Shown: positions 37,580 through 47,240, counted from the first letter of the stretch. The stretch: 64,000 bases of DNA from Burkholderia lata (GCF_000012945.1 NC_007510.1:372001-436000), one strand, 5' to 3'. Notes: generated by a model from the sequence alone, not told the origin. Translations and numbers: made by a program.

Positions 37580-37783
37580 ATGCTGAGTCCGCATGAATTC
37601 TCGATGCTGTTGCGCGTTGCGCGAGCGCCGGACAGTGTCGATCCGTCGAATCCGGCCTTCGCCGTGCTGGTCGAGAAGCGGCTGGTCGACGATACGCAGG
37701 TGCGCATGAATGCCGTGGCCGCGCGCCCGGCGCTGACACCGATCGGCCAGATGCTGCTGGCGCGCTTCGACGAAGCGGCCTGA
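37580..37783 (+). CDS. Small hypothetical protein (67 residues)
   Basis: ATG preceded by CAGGAGACAGGGA. The predicted product starts LSPHEFSMLLRVARAPDSVD and ends LTPIGQMLLARFDEAA; it looks like a small helical protein with a winged-helix-like finish. No family is recognised. Normal amino-acid mix and a good RBS support it as real. It is convergent with the substrate-binding protein gene. Confidence 0.6.
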   Translation: MLSPHEFSMLLRVARAPDSVDPSNPAFAVLVEKRLVDDTQVRMNAVAARPALTPIGQMLLARFDEAA

Positions 37784-37790
37784 GGAGAAG

Positions 37791-37823
37791 CGTCACGCCT
37801 TCATCGAGACGAAGGGCGTGACG
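37791..37823. terminator. Possible hairpin terminator between convergent genes
   Basis: CGTCACGCCTT (37791-37801) pairs with AAGGGCGTGACG (37812-37823), with one bulged G. There is no strong T-run on either side, so its efficiency is doubtful, but its place between two convergent stop codons fits. Confidence 0.4.
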
Positions 37824-37842
37824 CGTTGTAGCGCCGGGCCGT

Positions 37843-38643
37843 TTACTGCGCGACCGGCACGGTCACGTCGCTGCCGAACCAGTGCATCGAGATCTTCTTC
37901 AGCGTGCCGTCCTTGCGCAGCGAGTCGAGCGCGTCGTTGATCGCCTTCTCGAACTTCGGGTTGCCCTTGCGGAACGGGATCGCCATTTCCTGCTTGCCGC
38001 CGTTCAGCACGGCACCCGCGCGCAGCGGCAGGTTCGACGTCTTGATCATGTACGGCAGCATCAGGCGATCGTCGAGCGTCGCCTCGATCCGGCCCGCGGC
38101 GAGATCGCGCAGCTTCTCCGGCGCGCCCGGATATGTCTGCACCTCGATGCCCGGCACGGTGCGCGCCATCTGGTCATAGTTGGTGCCGAGCGTCACGCCG
38201 AGCTTCTTGCCCTTGAAGTCGTCGAGCGACTTGAAGTTGCGCGTGTCGTCCTTGCGCTGGATCAGCTGCGCGGCCGAGTACGTGTACGGCTCGCTGAAGT
38301 CGAGTGCTTCCTTGCGCTGAGGCGTGATCGTGACCTGGTTGACGATCACGTCGAACTTGCCGGCCTGCAGGCCGGCGATGATGCCGCTCCATTCGGTCGG
38401 GATGAACTGCGTCTTCACGCCAAGCTTGCCGGCGACCGCGTTCGCGACGTCGACGTCGAAACCCTCGAGTTGCCCCGACGTGCCGCGCGAGTTGAACGGC
38501 GGATACGTGCCTTCGAGGCCGACGCGCAGCACGCCGGCTTTCTTCACTGAATCGAGCAGGTCATCCGCGTGCGCGGCGACGGCCGTGAAGCCGAGGGCCG
38601 ACGCGAGCAGCAGGCCCGACAGCAGGAACTTCGAACGTTTCAT
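37843..38643 (-). CDS. Cystine/polar amino-acid ABC transporter substrate-binding protein
   Basis: A 266-residue periplasmic binding protein (family 3) with a signal peptide ending AAHADD. The family signature GFDVDVANAVAGKLGV and ligand region FDVIVNQVTITPQRKEALDFSEPY are present, closest in style to FliY/TcyA cystine-binding proteins. No permease or ATPase gene is adjacent, so it works with a transporter encoded elsewhere or is an orphan. Faces away from vgrG. Confidence 0.88.
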   Translation of the reverse strand: MKRSKFLLSGLLLASALGFTAVAAHADDLLDSVKKAGVLRVGLEGTYPPFNSRGTSGQLEGFDVDVANAVAGKLGVKTQFIPTEWSGIIAGLQAGKFDVIVNQVTITPQRKEALDFSEPYTYSAAQLIQRKDDTRNFKSLDDFKGKKLGVTLGTNYDQMARTVPGIEVQTYPGAPEKLRDLAAGRIEATLDDRLMLPYMIKTSNLPLRAGAVLNGGKQEMAIPFRKGNPKFEKAINDALDSLRKDGTLKKISMHWFGSDVTVPVAQ

Positions 38644-38964
38644 CGCAGATCTCCAGTGGTCAGCGTGGTGTGGGGGAGCGCCATGCGCCGGGCGGGCAAG
38701 GCGGGCCGTAATACGGGCATGTAGACACTACTCGCAACCGGGCCGCGCCGAAACCGGAATTGGCCCTGATTGCAATCGATTTCATGGATGCGGTGGTCGG
38801 CAGGCGTGGCTGCTGCCCACATGCGTGGCACGCGGGCTGATCGGCTTGCGCTGGTTTAAATCAGGTCAGATTGGAGGGCGCGTGCAGCTTTGTCTGTAAA
38901 ATCGCGCGAGCAAAATCGAATGCTCGTGCCATCCGAGGGCGCGTCAAAAGAAAAAAGGCCGTTC
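38644..38964. other. Divergent intergenic region upstream of vgrG
   Basis: Holds the 5' regions of the binding-protein gene and the vgrG-rhs operon. Candidate elements on plus are TAAAAT (38897-38902) without a well-spaced -35, and a small inverted repeat CGAGCA/TGCTCG (38907-38926). No small gene is supported. Confidence 0.4.
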
Positions 38965-41900
38965 ATGAACATGCAGAACACAATCGCCGCCTTGAGCGGC
39001 GGATTGCTTCAGCAGGACCGGTTGCTGAAGCTCGATACGCCATTGGGTGCCAACGTCCTGACCGTTCAGCGGGCGGTCGGCCGCTCGCGTATCGGGCGCG
39101 CGTACGAGTTCACGCTCGACGTGCTGTCGACCGACAGCGATGTGGAACTTAAAAAGCTGATCGCACAGCCGGTGACGTTGTGGATCCAGCAGGGCGATCT
39201 CGGCTACCGGCCAGTCAACGGATATGTGCATACCGCACGCCGGCTGGGCGCCGACGGCGGGCTCACGACCTATCAGCTCGCGTTCGCGGATTTCACCCAT
39301 TTCCTGAAGTTCCGTCGCGATCAGCGGCTCTGGAACGACACGACCGTCGACCAGATCATCAGCGATGTGCTGAACCAGCATCCGCAGGCCCAGGGCCATT
39401 TCCGCTTTGCGCTGACGAAGCCGCTGCCGAACCGCTCCTACACACGCCAGCACGACACCGACTGGCATTTCGTGCATCGGCTGATGGAGAGCGAGGGGCT
39501 CTACTGCGCATGGCAGCAGGCCGACGACGGCAAGTCGCATACGCTCGTCATCACCGACAACCTGCAGGCGTTCGCGCCGCTGTCGCCGGAAGCCGTGCGC
39601 TTTTATCGCGGCGGCGCGGCCAGCGAAGCCGACGCGTTCACGCAATGGTCGGGTACGCGCATGCTGCAGAGCGTGACCCGCACGACGCGCACGTTCGACT
39701 ACAAGAATCCTTCGCAGCCGTCGAACCCGAAAGGCACGTCGCTGCCGACGATGGGCGGCCAGGGCGAGTTGCCGGATCAACTCGAAGTCTACGAGTACAC
39801 GGGCGGCTACACGTATCTCGACCAGACGCGCGGTGACCATCTGACGAAGGTCAAGATGGAGGCGTGGGAGTCGCAAGCGAAGCGTTTCCATGGCGCGGGC
39901 GGCGTGCGTGCGATCGATGCCGGCCGGCGCTTCACGCTGGCCGATCATCCCGAGCACGATCGTGATCCCGCCGATCAGCGCGAGTTCGCCGCGATCGAGG
40001 TCGCGTGGTGGATCGAGAACAATCTGCCCGTCGCAAGCGACAGCGCGGACTTTCCGTACAGCCTGCGCGAAGCGTTGACGCAGGCACAGGACAACTACGG
40101 CGCCGATCCTGCGTTTCGCGTTCAGCACGACGACGGTTCGGCCGGCTTCTATCTCGTCGAAGTCGAAGCGCAACGTGTGAGCGTCCCGTATCGCAGCCCG
40201 TTCGAGCATCACAAGCCGGAGATGCACCTCGAGACCGCGATCGTCGTCGGGCCGCAGGGCGAGGAAGTCTATACCGACACCCTGAACCGGATCCGCGTGC
40301 AGTTCGTGTGGGACCGGATGAACCCGGGTAACGAGAATGCATCGTGCTGGGTGCGCGTCGTGCAGTCGGATACGGGCGGTGGCTACGGCGGCGTGCACGT
40401 GCCGCGCATCGGCGAGGAGGTGCTGATCGACTACGTCGGCGGCGACTGCGACCGGCCGCTCGCGGTCGGGCGCGTGTACAACGGCGCGAACCAGCCGCAG
40501 TGGCATACCGACGGGATCCTGTCCGGGTATCGGTCGAAAGAGTATTCGGGCAGCGGCTACAACCAGCTCGTGATGGACGACGCGACCGGGCAAAACCGCG
40601 TGCAGCTGATGAGCAGCAGCGCGAACAGCCTGCTGCATCTCGGCTACCTCATCGATCACAACGCCAATTCGCGCGGGTCGTATCTCGGCAGCGGGTTCGA
40701 CCTGCGTTCCGATGCGTATGGTGCGGTGCGGGCGAGCCAGGGCCTGTACGTGACGACGCACCCGAAGGCAGCGAACAGCCAGCCGCTCGACGTGAGGGAA
40801 GCGCAGCAGCAGCTCGTGACGGGCGAGACCCTCGTCGAGGCGATGTCGGGCGCGAGCGAGCAGCATCAGGCGGAAAGCCTGAAGGACGCGCAGGACACGA
40901 TGCGCGCGTTCACGGACGCGACACAGGACAGCGCATCGGGCAGCGCGTCCGGCGGGCGTACGGCAGGCGGCGGCACGGGTAACGCGAACGCATTCAAGGA
41001 GCCGGTGATGCTGTTCGGCAGCCCGTCGGGGATCGGGATGTCGACGCAGCAGTCGGTGCACGTGGTCGCGAACGATCACGTGAACGTGGCGAGCGGGCAG
41101 AGCGTGCACGTTGCCGCAGGCAAGTCGCTGATCGGGAGCATCGGGCAGAAGCTGAGCCTGTTCGTGCAGAACGCGGGGATGAAGCTGTTCGCGGGCAAGG
41201 GCAAGGTGGAGATCCAGGCGCAGTCGGACAACGTCGAGGTGACCGCGCAGAAGACGGTGAAGGTGGTGTCGTCGACGGACCGGATCGAGATCGCGGCCGA
41301 TCAGGGGATTCTGCTGACGAGCGGCGGCGGGTATGTCCGCATCCAGGGCGGGAATATCGAGATCCATACGCCGGGGGCGGTGGATGTGAAGGGCGCGTCG
41401 CATACGTTCGCGGGGCCGGCGAGCATGGGGTATCCGTTGCCGAGCCCGCGGCCGGATCAGCCGGGGCAGTTGGAGTTGTTGCATACGTACGGGAACGGCC
41501 AGCCGGTGAAGGGCGGCTTGTTCTCGGTGTTCGATGCGAATGGCGGGCTGTTGAAGAAAGGGGCGCTCGACAACAACGGGCACATGATCGTGAGTGGCCT
41601 GCCACCGGGGGCGGTGCAGGTGAAGTTCGGGGAGGATCCGCGCTCGCAGGATCAACAGGCGAGCCGGTTCGATGTGGCGCCGTGGCCGGCCAATCCGGCG
41701 CCGGCGGCAGGCGCCGCGGAAACCGCACAGGCGCAGCTCGGTTCGTTTCTGCCGGCAGCGGGTGGTGCAGCCGGCGCGCTGACGGGCCTGGCCGGTGCGG
41801 CGACGCAGGGTGGAGCGGCGCTGGCGAAGGCCGCCGTTGGTCAAGGCATGGGCATGGCGCAGCAGGCGCTGGTCGGCATGCTGCCGGCCGGCGCGTCGAA

Positions 41901-42144
41901 TGCACTGGGTGCGGCGAAAACGGTCGCGGGATTGGCGAGCTCGGCGTCGCAGGGCGGTGCTGCCCTTGCGAAGGCAGTGGCAGGCCAGGGCCTCGGTATC
42001 GCGCAGCAGGCTGCGGCCAACATGCTGCCGGCGGGGGCGCAGGCGGCGCTGTCGCACGCGGGCCAGTTGAGTGCCGCCGCGCAGCAGGTCAGCGGTCTCG
42101 CGCAGACGGCGCGTAGCGCCGCCGCCGCGCTGAAAATGAGCTGA
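38965..42144 (+). CDS. vgrG: T6SS spike protein VgrG with repeated Ala/Gly-rich tail
   Basis: Trimeric spike tip of the type VI needle, 1059 residues. The gp27-like N-terminal part includes RSYTRQHDTDWHFVHRLMESEG. The gp5/OB-fold part includes RIRVQFVWDRMNPG and VPRIGEEVLIDYVGGDCDRP. Next comes the DUF2345 beta-helix region (SGQSVHVAAGKSLIG, KGKVEIQAQSDNVEV). A further domain follows (GNGQPVKGGLFSVFDANGG, about residues 840-900). The last 120 residues contain two 48-residue repeats (942-989 and 990-1037), 29 of 48 positions identical, each with QGGAALAKA and MLPAGA. The tail is probably an adaptor for loading the Rhs effector encoded 37 bp downstream. The start MNMQNTIAALSGG was chosen by alignment with the second VgrG. 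Confidence 0.93.
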   Translation: MNMQNTIAALSGGLLQQDRLLKLDTPLGANVLTVQRAVGRSRIGRAYEFTLDVLSTDSDVELKKLIAQPVTLWIQQGDLGYRPVNGYVHTARRLGADGGLTTYQLAFADFTHFLKFRRDQRLWNDTTVDQIISDVLNQHPQAQGHFRFALTKPLPNRSYTRQHDTDWHFVHRLMESEGLYCAWQQADDGKSHTLVITDNLQAFAPLSPEAVRFYRGGAASEADAFTQWSGTRMLQSVTRTTRTFDYKNPSQPSNPKGTSLPTMGGQGELPDQLEVYEYTGGYTYLDQTRGDHLTKVKMEAWESQAKRFHGAGGVRAIDAGRRFTLADHPEHDRDPADQREFAAIEVAWWIENNLPVASDSADFPYSLREALTQAQDNYGADPAFRVQHDDGSAGFYLVEVEAQRVSVPYRSPFEHHKPEMHLETAIVVGPQGEEVYTDTLNRIRVQFVWDRMNPGNENASCWVRVVQSDTGGGYGGVHVPRIGEEVLIDYVGGDCDRPLAVGRVYNGANQPQWHTDGILSGYRSKEYSGSGYNQLVMDDATGQNRVQLMSSSANSLLHLGYLIDHNANSRGSYLGSGFDLRSDAYGAVRASQGLYVTTHPKAANSQPLDVREAQQQLVTGETLVEAMSGASEQHQAESLKDAQDTMRAFTDATQDSASGSASGGRTAGGGTGNANAFKEPVMLFGSPSGIGMSTQQSVHVVANDHVNVASGQSVHVAAGKSLIGSIGQKLSLFVQNAGMKLFAGKGKVEIQAQSDNVEVTAQKTVKVVSSTDRIEIAADQGILLTSGGGYVRIQGGNIEIHTPGAVDVKGASHTFAGPASMGYPLPSPRPDQPGQLELLHTYGNGQPVKGGLFSVFDANGGLLKKGALDNNGHMIVSGLPPGAVQVKFGEDPRSQDQQASRFDVAPWPANPAPAAGAAETAQAQLGSFLPAAGGAAGALTGLAGAATQGGAALAKAAVGQGMGMAQQALVGMLPAGASNALGAAKTVAGLASSASQGGAALAKAVAGQGLGIAQQAAANMLPAGAQAALSHAGQLSAAAQQVSGLAQTARSAAAALKMS

Positions 42145-42181
42145 GCGTCGCCCCTTTCAAATACTCGAGAACAGAAAAATC

Positions 42182-45100
42182 ATGACCGCTGCGGGCGTCC
42201 TTCAACCCAAACCTACCGATGTGTTCGTGTCTCCGATCATGAAGATCACGGAGGCCGACGTACAAGCCGGCATCGATGTATTCGACAAGTGGCTGATCAA
42301 GGTCAGCGGCGGCGTGGTCAACGTCGGCCGGCTGAAGACGGTCGCGGAGAACGTGCCGGTTCTGGCCAATATCTTTGCGGCAGTCGATGCGGTGCTCGAC
42401 ATCAAGGCGATGATCGAGCATGGCGATGAACCGATCGACATGTTCGACTGGGTCAACCTCGGTCTCGATCTGATCGGGGTCGTGCCGTTGCCGCCGGCTA
42501 CCGCCGAGCTTCGGCTCGGCGCGCGCCCGGTGCTGAAGCTCATTCGGCAAGAGATCGTCAAAAGTGGCAAGGCGGTGGGCGAGGCAGCGTTGCAGGTGCT
42601 GCGGGATTCGGTCATCTCCGCAATCGTCGCGAACGTGCAGGAGCGTTATGCGGGCGAGATCGAAAAATTCCTGAAGGTGATACGTGACGGGCTGAAGGAG
42701 CTGCTCGAGCACTGCGCCAAATTCATCGGCGATCTGATGAAGGCGATCGCCGACGTGTTCGCCCATGCGGCGGGGAAGAAGTACGAAGTCGGGCACAACG
42801 TGAAGTCGGCCGGGTCGCATCTGAAGGGTGTCGGGGAGGCTATCGTTGCGTACGACGGCAGGAAGATCCTCGACAATTTCGGCGGATTCCTCTCGGACAT
42901 CCGCAAGGTCGAGGGGAAGGTCGTTATCAACACGGCGACCTCCGCCGCCGATCTGATCACCCCGAATTCGACGAAGAAGCTTCAGCTCTTCGCCGACGAT
43001 ATCTACAAGCGGATTCCGACGGTCCAGAAGTGCATTCGCGAGCTCGACGGGAACGATGCGGGCAAGATCGGGTGGATCATCACGATCGGTGAAGACGGCA
43101 TGCGGAGCTGGCGCAAGAGCCATCCGAAGCCGCAGTCGGCGGGGATTCAGGAACACAAGACGGCGAAGGTCAAAGAGACGCGTCCGGAACATCGAATTGA
43201 CGAGGTTCAAAAAACCACTGAAGCGCATCATCCGGGGCCGAGTTGTTGCCCGACACATACCCCGGTGAAGACGCCACCTGCCGCCACCCTGAATTCAATC
43301 GGATTCGCGCTCGGCGACGAGCAAATCAATCACGAAGACTTCACGATCGACGGGCCGTTACCCATTGCCTGGGCGCGTACCTATCGATCGTTCTTCGACG
43401 CGAACGACGAGCAGGGCGAACTAGGCGCACGCTGGATCACGCCGTATACGACGCGTTTCGATATTGCTGCGGAAAAGCTCGTCTATCACGATGCCGCCGG
43501 ACGAAGTATCGAATACCCGCTACTCGGTGTTGGAAGTGCGCATGATGATCTTTCCGAGGGACAGACGTTATTGCGGCTGGACGAGCAGTGGCTGACGGTG
43601 ACGCGCGGACATACGCTGCTCGAAGCGTACGAGCGGCACGGCAACGTGTTCCGTCTCGCATTCGTCAAGGACCGCGCCGGCAATCAGGTGACGCTCGACT
43701 ACGATACCGAAGGGCGGTTGCATCGCCTGATTGCATCGCACGTTCAGGTTGCGTTCCGACATGACGTGCGGGGGCGGATCGTTGGCATTACGCATCATGA
43801 CGCACAAGGCGAGTACGTCGGCACACTTGCGAGCTACGAGTACGACGACCAGAACGATCTGATCGGGGCGACGGACCGCTACGGTAATCGCCGCGAGTAC
43901 CGTTATCGACACCACCTCGTGACGCGATATACCGATCGCACTGGCCGCGGTGTGAACCTCGAGTGGAACGGTGACGGCCCGAAGGCAAAATGCTTCCGCG
44001 AATACGCCGACGACGGCAGCGATGAGGTCCGCCTCGCGTGGCATCCGGACTTCCGGATGGTCAGCGTGACCGACGCGCTCGGCAATGTCACGCACCACTA
44101 CTACGACAGCAAGGGTTATTCGTTCCGTGTGATTCATCCGGACGGTAGCGAAGAGTGGATGTATCGGGACGCGAACGACAAACTCGTTCAGTACATCCAT
44201 CGTGACGGTACCGTCGAGCAGATGGAATACGATGTGCGCGGCAACTTCGTACGCCATCAGCGTACCGACGGCAGCGTGGTCGAGATGGCGTACGACCAGA
44301 AGGACCAGCTCGTTCGCGTGACCGATCCACTTGGGCATCCGTGGCTGCGTGAATATGACGATGCGGGGAACATGGTGGCGGAAGTCGACCCGCTCGGCCA
44401 CAAGACCGAATATGCGTACGACGGGCGAGGACTGCTTACCCGGATCAAGGATGCGAAGGGAGGCGTGAAAGCGCTGAAGTACGACGACGTCGGCCAGTTG
44501 ACCGGTTATACCGATTGCTCGGGCAAGACGTCGCAGTGGGCGTATGACGCGCAGGGGCGCCTCTCGGAAGCGAAGGATGCGGCGGGTGGGGTAACTGCAT
44601 ACCGTTATGGTGCGAATGGCCAGTTGATCGAAGTCGTGTCGCCGGCGGGGCGCGAGCAACTGAGCTACGACGCGGAAGGGCGTCTGCTGACCCATATCGA
44701 TCCGCTGAACCGCAACACGCGTTACGGCTACGACGCGAGCGGGCGTATCAATATCCGCACCGATGCGTTGGGGCAATCGCTGTCATATCGCTATGACCGG
44801 CTCGGGCGGATCGTTGGGCTGACCAACCAGAATCACGCGAATTACTCGTTTCGCTATGACGTGGCAGGTCGAATGATCGAGGAGATCGATTTCGACGGGA
44901 AGGCCACGCGCTATTCGTATGACGAGGCGAGCAGCCGTCTCGAATCGGTCGACGAGGCGGGACAGGTCATGACGATGTCCCACGATCGCGGTGGACGGCT
45001 TAATGGCCGTTCGGTCGGCGAAGAGGCGGAGCGTTTCTCGTACGACCCGCTGGGACGATTGATCGAGGCCAGCAATCGATATAGCCGCGTTCAACGGTTC

Positions 45101-46864
45101 TTCGACCCGGCCGGTAATCTGGTGCGCGAGCATCACGCTTACGACCTGTTCGGTTCGAGCCGGAGTTTCGTATGGCATCACCGGTACGACGAAATCGGCA
45201 ACCGGATCGGAACGGTCCGGCCGGACGGCCATGCAGTCGACTGGCTCACGTACGGCTCGGGACACGTCCACGGGTTGATGCTCGACGGCAAGGAACTCGT
45301 TCAGATCGAGCGGGACGATCTGCATCGGGAAACGTTGCGCACCCTGCCGAGCAAGATCGATCAACACACTGCATACGATCGTGCAGGCAGGTTGGCGCAG
45401 CGTACGGTACAGCGTGCGAATGCACCCGCGCCGCTGGCGGAGCGTCGGTATCGTTACGACGCGGCCGGCCAACTCGTACAGATTGAAGACAATCGCAGAG
45501 GATTGACGGACTATCGTTACGATCCGGTCGGACGGTTGCTCGAGTCGATCGGACCGGCGGGCAAGGAGCGGTTCGCGTTCGATCCGGCGAGCAATATCAT
45601 CGACCCGGTACGTGTTGAAGCGCCTCGCACGGAGAGCCGGCCGAGTCCGGTACGTGCTACCGAGAGTACGTTGCCTGCGGAAGTGCCCAAGGTGTTGGGC
45701 AACTTGTTGAAGCAATATGCGGGGGAGCATTTCGCGTACGACGCGCGCGGCAATCTCGTCCATCGCAGATCGCCAGCGGGTGAGCAGCGTTACGAGTGGA
45801 ACGCGTTCAATCGGATGACTGCGGCGACGGTTGACGAGGTCGCTCGCAGGAGCGAGTCGCGGTACTACTACGATGCGCTGGGCCGTCGTATTGCGAAAGA
45901 GGTGAACGGCGAGCGCACGGTGTTCGGGTGGGATGGCGATACGCTGGCATATGAGAGTGGGGAGCAGGGCAGCACGCATTACCTTTACGAAGCGGGTTCG
46001 TTCGTGCCGATGGTGCAGTACGCGAGTGCATCGGTAGACGGGTTCGAGACGCCGTCGCGCCGTGAGACCGATCGGTATGTACCGGAAGACGATCCGTTGC
46101 AACGGTTGCCGGAGCGGGTGGGGGATGCGCACGCGTTCTATTACCACTGCGACCAGATCGGCACACCGCAATTGCTGACGGATGACGAAGGCGATGTGGT
46201 GTGGGAGGCGTCGTATAAGGCGTGGGGGGAAGCGCGGGAGGTGATCGCGCGGGCGTCGAAGGTGGCGGGGATCGTGCCGAGGAGTTCGTTGCGGTTTCAG
46301 GGGCAACAGGTTGATGATGAAACGGGGCTGCACTACAACCGGCACCGGTACTATGATCCGAGATCGGGGCGTTTCGTATCGAAAGACCCGATCGGGCTCG
46401 CTGGCGGCATCAACGTTTATCAATACGCGCCCAATCCGGTCAAGTGGGTCGATCCGTTAGGGCTATCGAAGTCCGAGGGTGGCTGCTCTTGCTCATGTGG
46501 CATCAATCCGGTGACAGGTAAGCCGAGAGGGACGCTTCAAAAACTGGCGCAGAAAATCCGCGAGGCTGGAAAGTTTAAGCCCGCCGTAAACCAAAGAACG
46601 ATTGCAGTTGGTCAGGACGAGTCTGGCGGCTTGTTTGCAGGCAGTAGCAACGGTTTTGATGCAGGTCAACGAGAAATGGCCGATAGTCTTGGAATAAAGA
46701 GGGTTCCTACTTCTAAGAATAAGCATGCGGAAGAGAATTTGATGAATTGCGTTCTGGGATTAAAATCAGTTGGAACGTCAAAGCGTGATCCTTGTGGACC
46801 TTCAGAGCATAATTGCGCCGGCCAGCTTGCCGACAAAGGTATTGATGTCGACAACTTACATTAA
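42182..46864 (+). CDS. Rhs-family T6SS effector with deaminase-like toxin tip
   Basis: A 1560-residue polymorphic toxin. Residues 1-360 are a helical N-terminal region with hydrophobic stretches (VLANIFAAVDAVLDI, LGLDLIGVVPLPP); no PAAR domain is recognisable. The Rhs cage follows from about residue 370 with many YD repeats and the core end GLHYNRHRYYDPRSGRF, SKDPIGLAGG. The self-cleavage motif DPLGL is at residues 1424-1428. The 132-residue tip after it is A/T-rich and has HAEEN (His1515, Glu1517) and CGPSEHNC (Cys1538, Cys1545), the zinc ligand layout of the cytidine-deaminase superfamily. It is probably a nucleic-acid or nucleotide deaminase; the target is unknown. Confidence 0.9.
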   Translation: MTAAGVLQPKPTDVFVSPIMKITEADVQAGIDVFDKWLIKVSGGVVNVGRLKTVAENVPVLANIFAAVDAVLDIKAMIEHGDEPIDMFDWVNLGLDLIGVVPLPPATAELRLGARPVLKLIRQEIVKSGKAVGEAALQVLRDSVISAIVANVQERYAGEIEKFLKVIRDGLKELLEHCAKFIGDLMKAIADVFAHAAGKKYEVGHNVKSAGSHLKGVGEAIVAYDGRKILDNFGGFLSDIRKVEGKVVINTATSAADLITPNSTKKLQLFADDIYKRIPTVQKCIRELDGNDAGKIGWIITIGEDGMRSWRKSHPKPQSAGIQEHKTAKVKETRPEHRIDEVQKTTEAHHPGPSCCPTHTPVKTPPAATLNSIGFALGDEQINHEDFTIDGPLPIAWARTYRSFFDANDEQGELGARWITPYTTRFDIAAEKLVYHDAAGRSIEYPLLGVGSAHDDLSEGQTLLRLDEQWLTVTRGHTLLEAYERHGNVFRLAFVKDRAGNQVTLDYDTEGRLHRLIASHVQVAFRHDVRGRIVGITHHDAQGEYVGTLASYEYDDQNDLIGATDRYGNRREYRYRHHLVTRYTDRTGRGVNLEWNGDGPKAKCFREYADDGSDEVRLAWHPDFRMVSVTDALGNVTHHYYDSKGYSFRVIHPDGSEEWMYRDANDKLVQYIHRDGTVEQMEYDVRGNFVRHQRTDGSVVEMAYDQKDQLVRVTDPLGHPWLREYDDAGNMVAEVDPLGHKTEYAYDGRGLLTRIKDAKGGVKALKYDDVGQLTGYTDCSGKTSQWAYDAQGRLSEAKDAAGGVTAYRYGANGQLIEVVSPAGREQLSYDAEGRLLTHIDPLNRNTRYGYDASGRINIRTDALGQSLSYRYDRLGRIVGLTNQNHANYSFRYDVAGRMIEEIDFDGKATRYSYDEASSRLESVDEAGQVMTMSHDRGGRLNGRSVGEEAERFSYDPLGRLIEASNRYSRVQRFFDPAGNLVREHHAYDLFGSSRSFVWHHRYDEIGNRIGTVRPDGHAVDWLTYGSGHVHGLMLDGKELVQIERDDLHRETLRTLPSKIDQHTAYDRAGRLAQRTVQRANAPAPLAERRYRYDAAGQLVQIEDNRRGLTDYRYDPVGRLLESIGPAGKERFAFDPASNIIDPVRVEAPRTESRPSPVRATESTLPAEVPKVLGNLLKQYAGEHFAYDARGNLVHRRSPAGEQRYEWNAFNRMTAATVDEVARRSESRYYYDALGRRIAKEVNGERTVFGWDGDTLAYESGEQGSTHYLYEAGSFVPMVQYASASVDGFETPSRRETDRYVPEDDPLQRLPERVGDAHAFYYHCDQIGTPQLLTDDEGDVVWEASYKAWGEAREVIARASKVAGIVPRSSLRFQGQQVDDETGLHYNRHRYYDPRSGRFVSKDPIGLAGGINVYQYAPNPVKWVDPLGLSKSEGGCSCSCGINPVTGKPRGTLQKLAQKIREAGKFKPAVNQRTIAVGQDESGGLFAGSSNGFDAGQREMADSLGIKRVPTSKNKHAEENLMNCVLGLKSVGTSKRDPCGPSEHNCAGQLADKGIDVDNLH

Positions 46865-46874
46865 GGTGATATGA

Positions 46875-47201
46875 ATGAGCGATTTTGAGTTTGATATCTC
46901 AGTTGATCATGCTTTCGATCGGAGCGGTGGTAAGGCTGTTCTCATTAAATTCTCGGCGCCGGTGGTGGAGTTAAATGTGTATGTGTCGATCGTTGATGTT
47001 GGGAAGATCATCCATTTCGGAAGGCGGGGGAGTGACTATGCCTTAGTAGGGGAGTCGGCGAATAGTTCAGTTCATTGGAAAAGAGAGGATGGTGATGTAT
47101 ATGTGCTTGTTGGAGAGGATCAAGAGGTGTGGGATTTCTCGATCGTCATCAATGATGATTTGCTTGATCAAGTGATATCGGAAATTGAGAACTTGCCCTG
47201 A
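46875..47201 (+). CDS. Probable immunity protein for the Rhs deaminase-like toxin
   Basis: A 108-residue acidic protein encoded 10 bases after the Rhs toxin stop, preceded by AAGGTGAT. Sequence (SDFEFDISVDHAFDRSG at its start, ending LDQVISEIENLP) matches no family that I can name. Small size, acidity, low GC like the toxin tip and position are typical of cognate immunity proteins. That assignment rests on context only. Confidence 0.7.
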   Translation: MSDFEFDISVDHAFDRSGGKAVLIKFSAPVVELNVYVSIVDVGKIIHFGRRGSDYALVGESANSSVHWKREDGDVYVLVGEDQEVWDFSIVINDDLLDQVISEIENLP

Positions 47202-47240
47202 ATTTGTGCAGGCTCCAATGTCAGCTGGCCGAGAAGGATG

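Noticed and set aside
38944..42057. A 1037-codon minus-strand frame opposite vgrG
   Set aside because: Arg/His-rich shadow frame; the plus-strand VgrG has clear domains over the whole length.
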